From Scedosporium boydii (lineage: Eukaryota > Ascomycota > Sordariomycetes > Microascales > Microascaceae), in NCBI GenBank assembly GCA_002221725.1, contig NJFT01000077.1, forward strand, positions 1-64,000: DNA of 64,000 nt, in the 5' to 3' direction. Every line of letters starts with the position of its first letter. Position 1 is the stretch's first letter. Below, one piece after another: positions 37,961-49,675 of this stretch. Made by a program: the position numbers and the translations under genes. The notes beneath the pieces are model-generated. The model ran no database searches, was not told the DNA's origin, and worked only from the letters and a program-made list of their open reading frames with translations.

Positions 37961-39544
37961 TTACTTGCCATCACCTTCAGGTTTCTTCCCTTCCTCAGCG
38001 GGCTTCTCTTCAGTGGGCTTTTCCTCTGAAGCCTTGTCATCGGGCGTCTTTTCGGACTGGCCTTCGGATCCGTTCTCGGGAGCTGGCTTCTCCTTTTGTT
38101 CTTCCGGTTTCTCCTTCTCCTTCTCCCCCTCGGTCTCCTTTCCCTTCTCCTTTTCGTCGGCCTCCTTCTGCTTCTTTTCCTCCTCTTCCTTCTTCTTCTT
38201 CTCCTCTTCCTCTTTCTTCTTCTTTTCCTCCTCCGCCTTCTTCTTTGCCTCTTCCTCTGCCTTCTTCTGAAATTGTTGTCAGTGGTTACTTGCCAATGAC
38301 AAAAGGCTTATAAGCCAAATCAACGCACCTTTTCAGAATCCTTCTTCCCGAAAAATCCTTCGCCATTGTCGCCATCGCAGCGCTCCCGCTCAAGCTTCAT
38401 GTCCATGATCATGCTCAATTCGGGGCAGTACTCGAAAATTTTCTTGCGCTGATCCTGGTTCTTCCAGACTTCGTCTCTGAGATTCTTGCCCTCACGCACG
38501 TGGAAGCCCATGGCATTGTCGAAGTAGACGTCCTCGACGGCGAGTCTACCCTGGTCGCCGGCAGCGACCTTGTGATTGGGGAGAACCCAGAGGCGCTTGC
38601 CGAACCACTCGTCTTCGGGTTCGGTATCGTTGTATCGCTCCTGGAAGGTCAAGACTTGGCGGATGGCGCTGACGCGGCGAAGAGAGAGTCCACCGTTTCC
38701 GGAGAATCGGTCATTGGCGCTCCTGCGAACACCCTCCGTGTCAGTAAACTTACTCTTGAGAAAATCGTAAATAACGGGAGGATGGTAGGTCGCATGCTTG
38801 CGCCCCCCCAACAATGCTCGTCTAGATAATCCACATACCTTGGCGCGCCAGCCCAGCTCCACTCGAGCCAGTCATTCAAGCTAGTCTCCGAATTTGCGCA
38901 CATGATGCTGTCGGACTCATATTTGAGAATCCACTCAACACCGGGCATAAACTCGTCGTAGAAGCGCATATCGGTAAGGGTACGGAAAACATGTTCCTTG
39001 CTTTCGATGCTCCACGGGGAAGGAAGGACCATGAGGTCAAGTTTGCCAATGATCTGCTGGTGCTTGATGGTGAAGGCACGGCCGACGCTGATGACGCTCT
39101 TCTCGGAGCCGATAAAGAGGAACCTCCAATCGGGAGGGACCACAGAAATCATATGTAGGATATGGGGAACGAGATGGGGGATCGGGCGGGGCTCAATGAG
39201 AAGGGCGACCTTTTGACTGCTGTACTTTGCGCGGGGGTCCTCGTCGACTTTCCAGTCCACCTTAAGCTTGGGGATTTTTTGCCTCGCCTCGGATAGTCGG
39301 GATTTGAATTCGGCTTGTATCATGGGGCTGAAGTGTGGTAATAGGCCGGCGATGAGCCATCTGTTCGGATCAAAAACTGTTAGAATAAGGCTCGGGACAG
39401 CGGGTCAGGTTGGTAGGGGAAGGGAGGTGGCGTGGCGTACGTTAGAACTAGAGAGAACACCACAAGGATGCGGACCTTGGTTATGTGTTGAGTAGCCTTG
39501 ATGAAATGTGGCCGCAAGGCGAGGGTAGACGAAATGACGGCCAT
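37961..39544 (-). CDS. DUF5672 protein, paralogue A, with Lys/Glu tail
   Basis: Four exons, 39544-39441, 39360-38839, 38722-38329 and 38266-37961, give 441 residues. An N-terminal signal anchor (about 24-42, VRILVVFSLVLTWLIAGLL, formed across intron 1) predicts a type II Golgi/ER membrane protein. The DUF5672 domain (about 85-320) has the family's opening KVALLIEPRPIPHLVPHIL, a PPDWRFLFIGS block, the acidic YESDSIMCANS (SDS at about 184-186, DxD-like) and NGGLSLRRVS. DUF5672 is a predicted glycosyltransferase-like domain of unknown substrate. The last exon adds about 100 residues that are almost all Lys and Glu, later with Pro and Asp, absent from paralogue B. This is the closest relative in the window of the gene at 43314, which is transcribed away from it. 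Confidence 0.85.
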
Positions 39545-40155
39545 GTTGGCAAGAAAGAGAGTGTGGTGTGAGTATTAAAAGTCAGGTAAGGACGTGAACC
39601 CAAACTGGAAAAAAAAATATATATGGAACGACAAAGAAGAATGAATGCAGGTCAAGGCTGTGTCATGAATTAAGAACCAGCGGATGATCAAGGAAGTATT
39701 GCACCACCATTAATGAGACTTGATCAAGCGCATCTCATCTTCACAACACACTTGGGTGGTTAGGTGAAGTGGAAGTGGTGATGGTTGGAGACGGAGACCT
39801 TTCTTGGCTGATGGATGTAAAGTTCAGATCCAACTCTGGCGAAGCCAAGAGGCAGGGATGGGTCGTGGATCAATGTGGGCGAAATGGGCGAAATGCAATT
39901 TCAGGGGGCGACCCACTGGAAGGACTTGACGAGTTTGACGGCAAGACTTCGTACTTCGTAGGAGCAAGGAATCGACTGCATTGGGGCGGCCAAGAAATCG
40001 ATACAAAACCCAATTGGTACATGAGATAATTACCTTGCTGCTGCCCCCTTTGGGAAAGGGGTCTGGGGCGAGAACGGAAGGAGAATCGAGCATCGCACTG
40101 TCCTTCTTGTACCATGTAATACGATCCTGCCAGCCAGGACAGCGTATATTCCACG

Positions 40156-40179
40156 TATGTACGAAGTACTTCGTACATA
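40156..40179. repeat. Perfect 24-bp palindrome
   Basis: Core TACGAAGTACTTCGTA (40160-40175) extended by TATG on the left and CATA on the right, perfectly self-complementary across all 24 positions, with the two 9-mers sharing their central TA. Confidence 0.9.
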
Positions 40180-42046
40180 GAAGGCCTTCCAACAGGAAGA
40201 AGCCAGCACCGAGGCGTTCCAAGGGATCGCCGCACACGCGTCCGTTCAAACCAAGACTGTTGCTGTTTTCGGGTACAAGCGACACACTAGTACTGAGTGC
40301 GGCTTGAAATCACTATGCACTGTGTATATATGCTACTTTTTAGGGAACCCCTGATGACGATTTGCTTCTAGGCGTGGTGCACGCCTCACTTGACTGGACC
40401 AGACTCTATCACCCCACTGTGTCAATGTTGGTGGATTTTGATTGCGAACACCATGACGAAGAAGATGGTAGAACGGGGAACGTCTGTGACATTGCTTCGT
40501 AAGACACTCACGCACATCGTGATATCTGCCCAACTCGGCGCTTCACCAAGACATAGACCGGCTCGTTATGTTTGGTTACACGGAATCAATGCTGTTTGCT
40601 TGGCAGATCCTAATCAAGGGAAAACCGGAAGAAGGGGGGGGAAAAGGTTGGAAAGAGAGAAGTCGCAAGATAGTTTACTTCGGACCTGTACTAAACTAGA
40701 ATAAGTCGTATCGCCTTCCTCTCCTTCACCTCATCCCTGCTTCGGTCTCGCGACTCTACTGCTCATCCAGGACGAGCATCAGCCCAATAGTCATTGATTA
40801 GTTGAGTTTGCGCATACTTGAGAGACAACAGGCATCAGATAGCCTCCAAGTCAAGTGTTGTCTCAAGTCCACTGTCATTTTCCCTTCCGTTCCTCCCGTG
40901 TGAGGCTGAGTAAGAACTAACCTGCTGTCTTATTTATATCAAACAAACTTTCACACGTTTCAGAAAAACTTGTGGACGATTAAAACTTGAGATACTTTGT
41001 AAATCAGCGTTGCGCAACAGGCACCGCCAATTTCGATAAGCGAAGAGCCCTGTATTGATTGGTTGGACCAGGGTTGTAATATAATTGCACAATCTTCCTC
41101 CCCAGTATCTGCAAGAAAGCACAACTAGGGAGGAATGGGGCTGAGATAAGAGTCTGTCCCGAGGAATAAGGTGGGGAGGGAGGGGAAGGGAGGAAAAGGC
41201 CCCCAAAAAGGGGAGAGAAAAAAAGACGGGAAGAAATGTTGGAAAAAGGGTAGGATCCTGCGCCATGATCCTATGTACGCTCATACAAGTAATACGAAGT
41301 ATGACCGTGGAGAAGCTGGGGGGCCACCAACTCAATTCCCCGTCTGAATTCGAGCGCGATGGATAGTAAAAAAGGGTTTAGTCTTGAAGTTATTTTAAGG
41401 TCAATCACTTCACTGACCAGGTTTCTAATTATCCTCAGGACGGCTCGGTAGTATTAGAAGAGGAAACAGATGCCGGGGTATCAATATATTAGGCGGGAGG
41501 TAGATGGACGGGATCCCCAAGTCAAGGGAAAGCGGAGGCGATTTATTGTCGAATGCTGCAAAGGCGGGCATCAGTTGCCAAAATATGCAGACACAAAGCA
41601 TCATTGAGATCATACTTCGTACGAGAAAAGACATTCTTGATCAGCAGTTCAGTTTCCCAGGGCCTGGTTCCTTTTGTCGCTTTTAGTAAGTTTATTTCCA
41701 GGCCTCGGGAGCAAACAGCGGTTTAACACGAGGTTTTCCCTTCCTCTTCTCTTGTCGAATGTGACATCAAATTGCTTCGCGGTCAATGCTTGTACAGGTA
41801 ACCCTTGGGAACTTCGTTGCATTTAAGTTACTTGAACTTTGCAGCAAGACATTTACGCATGACTTGTCCTTCGGCGTACCTTATACTTGGCACGAATACA
41901 AGGAGTGGTTGTCCCAGAGGAAGGGATGCCTGCGGCTGCCCCTGGCTTGCGCTGCCTTATGGAAATGACAGTGACGGTCAGATCGAGGAAGTTGGTTGTG
42001 GGGTGAAGAAGGAAAGACTGCGAAGTCGAGAGTCGATGAAGGAAAC

Positions 42047-42070
42047 TACGAAGTACTTCATATGAAGTAC
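42047..42070. repeat. 18-bp palindrome overlapping a TACGAAGTA copy
   Basis: TACGAAGTA (42047-42055) runs into GTACTTCATATGAAGTAC (42053-42070), itself a perfect palindrome centred on CATATG. Confidence 0.85.
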
Positions 42071-42600
42071 CTTCGCACCTCCGTCACTTCTTTTCTGAGC
42101 CTGAAAACCGGATTTCTGATGAGGACAAATCATCAATGATCCTTTTTCTGACAACCGTTGCGCCAAATGGAATCGGATCAATGAAGGGATGATGCAGGTG
42201 TCGTGCTCTTGAATACGAAGTACCATCGAGAAGATGCGCGATGCATGCGTAAGGACAACCACTCGGCTCCTGCCATTGGCTAGCCACGAATGGTGAAGGC
42301 AGACAAAACTATCAAATCATACCATGTGGGTGCTAGAGTTAGTGGACTCGCTAGTAGCGCATGGCGTCCAGGGGTACTAAAACGGCATCAATACTTCGGA
42401 GCTTTCTCAGGAAATGGAGTTCGTGTTCTGGTTCTTGGCTCCTCGACTTTCAACGTTGAAGACTGGCTGACGTTGGTACTTCGAGTCAGTTTGTCCTTAA
42501 AAAATTTCCGCTTTCCATGTGGAACAAGACGAAGGCCAGACCTGCCAAGGCTTTTCTTTCCCTCTTTTGCATTTTGATTTTTGATATTAGTGCAAGTACC

Positions 42601-42631
<31 letters not shown>

Positions 42632-43313
42632 CTTTTTCTTTTCTCTCTCCTCAGGTTCAAGAGCTGATTCCTTTGGCCTGGGTCACAATTGTAGAACCGT
42701 ACTCAGAACACTGTGTACAAAAATAGAGACCAGCCAAGGAAATTGGCTTGATCCCTCGCAGTGGACAGCACTGGCCCATCAGTCGCGCAGTCCCGTCATC
42801 TTGGCCTTGCCTGCCCACAGAACAGGATGCTCGCCCCCTACCTCCTTCCCCAGGACAGTGGCTCTCCGACTCGTCCCCATCCCCCTTTTGCTCCACGCCA
42901 CGAGAAAATTGATCCTTGACAGGACAAGCACCATTGATCGTGGAAGTATCACGCAAAACTTCCTCCGCCTTTCCACCAGGACGCGAATTCTTCTGCTTTG
43001 TTCCGATCACGCCGATAACACTTCACTGCCTGCTTGAATCCTTTGTCGGTTATTTCAATTCAGCCTAGCCGCGTCGCTTGGCTGTGCGAGCTCAAGAGCC
43101 TGGCTCGAACCACTGCCAAGACTAGGGACTTTGCAACATCTTCGAACGCAACGCACCTAATCCCACCCTCGATGGTTACGTCTCCATCTCTCTGAGAACA
43201 GCAGATTCATCCACGCCGCTGTGGGTTGAAACACCCGGCCGCTGGCCTTGATCAAACTCGAGCTTACCCTCTCCACCCGATCAACCTACGAACATCTTCC
43301 TACAATTGTCATC

Positions 43314-44614
43314 ATGTCTTCCGAAGCCGCCGCCCCCCTCCTCGGCCAAAACTCCCCGAGCCTTAAGAGAATCCTTCCCAAACTCGCTGCTCTTCCTTTC
43401 GCGATATGGAACCATATGAGTAGACGCTCACGCATACTAAGCGGCCTAGCCGTCTTCATGTCAGTACTAGCCCTGCGCAAACCTCCCGCTTGTGTCGTTC
43501 CTCCCTGCGCTGTGATCTAACTTGATATTTTTGATGCAACAGACTTGTCGCGATGGGCCTAACTTCCCAGAGCGGCGTAGCCCCCCCGATTCCTAAGATA
43601 TCAGTCCAATACCCTCACTCAGCCTTCAACGAGTCCAAAGTCGCCCTCCTTATCGAGAACCGACCAAACCCCATCCTCGCCCCTCTAATGCTGCATTTCA
43701 TGGCCGTCGTTCCCCCCGATTGGCGGTTCCGCTTCATGGGTTCTCCAGAGTCTGTCGAGCACATCAACAAGTCCGTGGCTATCCGCGAACAGGTCAACGC
43801 CGGCAAGCTCGACCTCACCTACATCCCCACCAACATGAGCACGGCTGGCCAGGAGATGATTTCTCGTTTCCTCACGACCCTGTGGCTCTACGAAACGGTC
43901 CTCCAGCCCGCTGAGTGGCTCCTCGTTTTCCAGACCGATAGTATCCTCTGCGCCAATTCCAAGCTCAGTCTCAACGACTTCCTCGAGTACGACTGGATCG
44001 GCGCCCCCTGGCACCCCAATGGCAGGTGGGGTGGTAATGGCGGTCTCTCCCTCCGCCGTGTCAGCACCATGATCGACGTTCTCAGGAACCAGGTTCGTGT
44101 TGAGGACTCCGAGCCCGAGGATGTCTGGTTGGCCGAGCGCGTGTCCCACCACCCCGGCGCCATTATCGCCAATGGTACCGTCTCTATGACCTTCTCTGGA
44201 GAGCAGCATACCGGCGAAAAGGTCCACCTCGACGATGACGAAATGATCCGCAAGTACGGCTCCATCCTCGCAGCCGCTGAGGCGGGTGAATACGTCCGCG
44301 ACATTGACGGCTGGCGCGATGGATTCTACGAGCCTATGGGCTACCACACTGGCGGTTCAGGAAGTCACCTCCACCGTGGCGTCTGGGGTTCTCCCGAGAT
44401 GAGGAGACACATCTGGAAGTACTGCCCCGAGGTGAAGATGACCCTCGCCATGGATGCGGCCAAATACGTACCCGGCGAGTGCAATGCCAACTGGGCGAAG
44501 AGGGATTTGACAGGTGCCTCGACCGAGGAAATGGATAGCGCGTATCCCTACGGTACCGAGATTATTGATGGCGAGGAGTATCCCCTGCTCCCACCGGGTC
44601 TCACGCCGTTCTAA
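43314..44614 (+). CDS. DUF5672 protein, paralogue B
   Basis: Exons 43314-43459 and 43543-44614 (donor GTCAGT, ATCTAAC branch, CAACAG acceptor) give 405 residues. A signal anchor is formed across the splice (about residues 40-58, ILSGLAVFILVAMGL), so a type II membrane protein of the secretory pathway is predicted. Domain: KVALLIENRPNPILAPLML at about 81, PPDWRFRFMGSPES, FQTDSILCANSKLSL (TDS at 180-182), FLEYDWIGAPW and GGNGGLSLRRV at 212-222. These match paralogue A position by position. Intron 1 falls in the anchor in the same phase (2) as intron 1 of paralogue A, supporting common descent. A glycosyltransferase-like role is inferred from the domain; substrate unknown. First ATG of the frame chosen. 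Confidence 0.88.
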
Positions 44615-45499
44615 TGAGACAAAATGAGGATGAAAAAGATGCGGAAATAGGGTTTGTACGATGTGGGCGGAAATGACTTTTTTCTTCCTTTTTTTCCACT
44701 TGTTTCAATTTTTCTCGTGGTATGAGACAAGATTTGTCTCAATTCCAAGACTAGCGGAAGTTTGCTATTCCCCTATTCCTCGCATATCAAGGCGAAAGAG
44801 AAAAGATATGCCCCTTTATATTGAGAAACAAAAAAGAACGGAATTTTCACAGGACTAGCTCGCCACTTGGGCTTCAGTTTTCATTTCACATAGATATTTG
44901 CATAATTCTTCTGAGAGGAGAGGAGGGGAGAGGAGGAGCTCAAGGCGTCTTCAAGCTGATTTTTTTTTTTTCCATACGTGTACATGTACTTTTTTTCATA
45001 GGTTGTTTTTATTGTGTTTGGTCTTGAATTTCCTTCTTATTCTCAACCTAGACTTGCGAAGAAAACCATTTTAACTTTCACATGCCCGGGATTCATGACT
45101 TTGAGAGAGGTTATATCGAGACTCGTATTGTTTTCTCGTGACGCTGCCTTTAAAAACGTCGCTGTATCTCTGATGAGAGCTCAGGGAAATCAACCAGGAG
45201 TAGAGACGGCGCAAACAGGGAAAGGGTTGGAAAGTGTACCGTGAGCCTCTTTCTAATATGATGCAGTCCTCCTCCCTTTCCAGACTTTTTGTTGCGAAAC
45301 TCCTCTCCGTGCATACATTAAGCTGACAGGAGTAAAACCGATATAATAAACGCCATGGCGGAAAAGAAGAAAACGAAAATGAAAGGAGAAAGGATGAGAA
45401 GAAAATGATACACGGAAACAACCCCAAAAAGTACAGCTAATCATGCAAAAAAAACCACATCAGGCGGTATAGTCCATGTATGCCCGGACTAACGCTTCT
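44615..45499. other. Convergent 3' regions, no gene seen
   Basis: Between the stops of DUF5672-B (+) and SEC12 (-). It has T-rich tracts near 44960 and no protein-like frame. Confidence 0.6.
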
Positions 45500-47390
45500 T
45501 CAACCACCCACGGCTTGTCCGATAGCTCCCGCAATCTGACCAAACAAGACGCCCCGGAAGACATCCTCGCCCATCTTCTCAGCCCAATAGCCTTGCTCCC
45601 TGAGCTTCTCCTTCCACAGCTCCTTCTGCTTCGTCGTGAGCTCGTCCCACGAGGACGCCTTCCCCTGCGCCTCGTCGTAGTCCACGCCCGCCTGAATCTG
45701 GACACCATCATCGCCCGTCAGGACAGGTTCTTCGCGTAGGACGACATTTTGGTGCGTCGATCGGGGGACATCACCGAGCACCCTGTTGATGAACTCGTCC
45801 TGGGGATTGCGCAGGGTACCGTAGGGGTTGAAGTACTTGGTTGCACCGAGGATGGGCGGGCTGGAGCCGACTATCTCGAGCAGGGCCTGGGCCACGATGG
45901 CGAGGATGAGGACTATGACGGAGAGGGATATTATGAGGGGCTTCGTGGCGGGGTTGGTGGACTTGGCTGCGACAATGTATCGGACTGGTCGGGGGGGACC
46001 ACCGCGGCGGGCCGGGGTGGATTTATCGACGAACTTCTTGAGGGGGATCGAGTGGACGACAACGGTGTTGACCATGGATATGCTAGCGAGCTTAATGGCT
46101 AGGGGCCGGGTATTGCCAGACGTCTTCGGGGCGGCAAATGGTGAAAAGGCGAGGCCGGTGATTTGTAGAGGATGTGCGTCTTTGATGGTGTGGAGGGGGA
46201 AGAGATCGAAGAGCACAGAGATGGTCTGAATGAATTTATGTTCTAGCGTGTAGAGTGATATCGAAGAGTCGTGGCCCGCTACGGCGATGAGGAACTGCAC
46301 GCGATCAATCTTGGCGCCGGGCGACGTGGGCGGCGTGAGATTGCTAACCGCGAGTGCGGTAGCTTGGCCAACCCTCTTGGGCAGCTTCGTCGTGATAGCC
46401 ACCCGCCCGTTCTCACCGTCCTTCGTGGGTAACCTAATACCCTGAAGGAGAACGCCAGACCTCTTTGGGAGGTTCGCGATCGCCAAGATGAAGTTGGGCG
46501 TAAGGTACCTGATGCACCGGAACTGCGCTCGGGGCGCACCCGTTCCCTCGTTGTGCGGGGTCGTGAACACCAGCTTAGGATCCTCACCCTTGCCCTTGAC
46601 CACGTCCACTGTGTAAATCTCATACTCATGGCAGTACGCGAGCTGATAAGAATCCTCGCCCGTTTGGAGTAAGTCGATGTCGTCCGCTTGCCTGGTGAGC
46701 TCTACCTTGCCCTTGCTCTTGGGGACGACAGAGCCCGTAGGCGAAACCTCAAAGAGGGCAATCTCATGATCCTTGCCTAGACCCGAAGCCGCAGCTCCCA
46801 ATTGCGTACCCGAGGAAGACGGCGCTCCAAGACGCAGTAGCCGCTGATACTCCTCGGGATGTGTGGCGGAGAAAAGCGCCGTGCGCGAAAGCTCGCTGAC
46901 GTTTGTGGAGGGAACGGCAGCGCCGGCGGCGGCGCGGGTTTTGGTGCTCTCGACGGAGAAGACGCGGAGGTGTTCGTTCTTTCCCTTTGCTAGCTCGGCT
47001 GGGCTCGAGTTTATACCAGCATAGATGAGGGTAGACTTGCCCTTTCGGGGGCCAACGGCGAGAGAGGACACGGAGTCTTCATCACGGCTAAGATCGGCTT
47101 CGCCAGCAACGATGAGGTCATCGGCGGTTGGGGAGTTGAGGACAGTCTATGAACGGACATTCAGGAATCATTTAGTCATGCATATTCATAAGGAACGCCT
47201 TCTAGTTGCATCATTCGCAAGAAAGGAGGAGGAGGAGGGAAGAGCTCACAATTTTGTTGCCAACACCACTCCGTCCTGCGCCGCCTCCACCTCCTACCAC
47301 TAACCTCGTCGGATCTTGAGGATCAAAGTCGCACGCATAGAGCGGGTAGGAGAGTGTCAGCTTCGCGCTGGGAAAGTCGGGCGGCGCCAT
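45500..47390 (-). CDS. SEC12: SEC12-type guanine nucleotide exchange factor for Sar1
   Basis: Exons 47390-47250 and 47146-45500 give 595 residues. SEC12 sits in the ER membrane and loads Sar1 with GTP to start COPII vesicle budding. The N-terminal domain is a WD40-type propeller with the signature glycine loop VVGGGGGAGRSGVGNKI (residues 31-47), which binds a potassium ion and contacts Sar1. Further blade motifs include HNEGTGAPRAQFRCI and the LQITGLAFSPF segment. A single membrane helix (about 452-475, LIISLSVIVLILAIVAQALL) follows a basic juxtamembrane stretch, leaving a luminal tail of about 120 residues that lacks an HDEL-type end. Splicing joins NKI to TVLNSPTADDLIVAGE in phase 0. Confidence 0.92.
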
Positions 47391-47962
47391 GGTGCTGGGC
47401 CTGGGTATAGCTCTGGGATCTGGGATGGGTGTCTGTGATTCGGAAGCGAGAGGCTTAAAGTGCGACCGGTGGTGATATTTCTTCGTTTAACTCTGTCGAC
47501 TCGGTTTATGGTGTTTTATATCCTCTGGATACACGTATTAAAAGATGAGGAACAGAGTTGGCCAGACATGGAATGATGGTTTGGGAGGAGCTAGGCAAGT
47601 GACGTTGTTGGGGACGCCGTCATATGACGAAAATCACCAGCTTAGGCCAGACTGGCACCTTCAAGCCTTCGCCTTGCCAGGTGAAGCTTGCAGGTAGCTC
47701 TCCCCGATTGCGAGCTTTGATTGGTTGATTTTGTTCTTCGTTTGTGCAGTTGTTGACAGGTGTTATAGATCGTCATGATCTCTGTAAAGACCCTTGAGAT
47801 CTCCGGTTTTATGTAAATCCTACTTTGCTATACTCCAACCCCACGGGAAAGGGATATGCCATGGGATGCTTGAAATTCAGGGCCTTTTGTCTATTCATGC
47901 GAATGGTACGAAGTAGATACGATGATGTTAACCCTGGCCGCGGTATCCCTAGAGCAGCGACT
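47391..47962. other. Short intergenic region
   Basis: SEC12 promoter and ALDH 3' end (both genes minus strand). It contains one TACGAAGTA (47907-47915), 48 nt beyond the ALDH stop. Confidence 0.6.
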
Positions 47963-49675
47963 CTACTCATCCGTCAGGTTTACATGAACCGACTTGATGT
48001 TGCAGTACGCGGCGAGACCAGCCTCTCCCAGTTCCCTGCCGATCCCGGACTGCTTCACTCCACCAAACGGTGCTCTAACATCAGAGTCATCGGTACTGTT
48101 GATAAATACCATGCCGGCCTCGATTTCTCTCGCAGTCTTGTGCGCCCGCACGAGATCCCTGGTGAAGACCATAGCACCAAGGCCATACGTGGTGTCATTT
48201 GCAATCTCTATCGCCTCCTCATCCGTAGAGAAAGGAAGAACGACAGCACAGGGACCGAAAATCTCTTCGCGGGAGATCTTCATGCTTGATTTGACGTTGG
48301 AAAAGAGTGTCGGCTCGATAAAGTAACCCTTTCCTGAAGCCACCTTAGCGGGGCGACCGCCGACAACTAACTTAGCACCTTCATCGACACCGGACTTGAA
48401 GTAGCTCAGAACACGATCGTACTGCTCCTTGGAAACCTGCGGTCCTTGGAAAGTGGCCTTTTCGAAGGGGTCACCAATCACGGAGACGTTCTTGACCTGC
48501 TTCGTAAACTCATCGACAAATTGATCCATGACCTTCTCATGCACAAGCAGCCTGGAATTTGCCGTGCAAATCTGTCCCGAGTTTGACATGATGCCCAGGT
48601 GAGCATGCTTTGCAGCCTGGGCAACATTAGCATCTTCAAATACAAGGAGTGGAGACTTGCCGCCCGTCTCTAGCGTGATGTTCTTCATGGTCTTAGACGC
48701 GAGTCGCATAATCTCCTTTCCGGTGGCCGTGCTACCCGTGAAGGCAATCTTTTCGACATTGGGATGCTCAACAAGCGCCACACCCGCTTCCCGTCCGTAA
48801 CCGTTGATGATATTCACCACGCCCGAAGGGAACCCCGCATCTCGGATGAGGTTAGCAACAAAAAGCATCGACAAAGGCGTCACCTCCGAGAGCTTCAACA
48901 CCACCGTATTCCCGCACGCCAGCGCAGGACCCAACTTCCATCCCGCCATGGCCAGCGGGTAGTTCCACGGGATGATCTGCCCACAGACGCCCACGGGCTC
49001 CTTGATAGTGTACGCCATCTTGTCCGGACCGGCGTCAATGACCTGGCCGAAGTTCTTGTCGCTGAAGCCAGCATAGTAGCGCATGACCTGGGTGAACTGC
49101 GGGATGTCGGACTCGAGGGAGACGGTGTATGGTTTGCCATTGTCAAGTGTCTCGATGGTGGCGATGACCTCGGCGTTTTGCTCGACGAGGTCGGCGAGCT
49201 TGTGGAGGAGAGCTCCACGGTCAGTTCCAGACAGGCGCTTCCATGAGGGGTCCTTCAGAGCCGCGCGGGCAGCCGTGACGGCTTTGTGGACGTCATCTGG
49301 GGTTGCCGAGTAGACTGAGCAGATTTCACCTTCCGTCCTAGTAAATCACGTCAGCCAAGACTATACTTTACAAGGCCCAGTCGAAGAACTAGAAATGGCC
49401 TACGTTGGGTTTATAGATGTGACTTTCTGGCCGTTGCTGCTCGCTACAAACTCATTGTTGATGAAGAGACCAACCGGCTGATTCCACTTCTTTCCGTTCG
49501 GGGCCGTGAGCGGTACCTCCATCGCGGCGGAAGAGTATGATGCACGCCGGAAGCCGGTTCTCTGGATAAGGCAAGATGTATGACGCCAGAAAATCCCGTA
49601 CACTGGTCGGGGCGAAGCTGCTGACTCGAGGATGGAAGCTGCTATCGACCGAGGTGAGGGAAGGTGTAACATCAT
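47963..49675 (-). CDS. NAD(P)-dependent aldehyde dehydrogenase
   Basis: Exons 49675-49404 and 49337-47963 give 548 residues. The enzyme oxidises aldehydes such as acetaldehyde to acids. Catalytic elements are all present: Asn216 in IIPWNYP, the nucleotide-binding FTGSTATGKEI, Glu314 in LETGGKSP, nucleophile Cys348 in SGQICTANSR, the EEIFGPCAVV block and the C-terminal PFGGVKQSGIGRELG. The first 51 residues are basic and hydroxylated, ending FRRASYSSA, which looks like a mitochondrial presequence. A second in-frame ATG (49522, MEVPLTAPNG) would give a 497-residue cytosolic form, the usual ALDH length. The splice joins SINPT to TEGEICSVYSAT. Confidence 0.95.

Larger units (their letters stand above)
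39545..43313. other. 3.8-kb divergent gap between DUF5672 paralogues
   Basis: Upstream region of both DUF5672 genes. No gene seen. It carries seven exact TACGAAGTA/TACTTCGTA copies (39952, 40160, 40167, 41293, 41613, 42047, 42214), including two perfect long palindromes, and a T-rich run (about 42605-42632). The segment from about 43000 is likely the leader of the plus-strand gene. Confidence 0.6.

Noticed and set aside
45749..46229. Plus-strand frames over SEC12
   Set aside because: Antisense shadows of the SEC12 coding exon.
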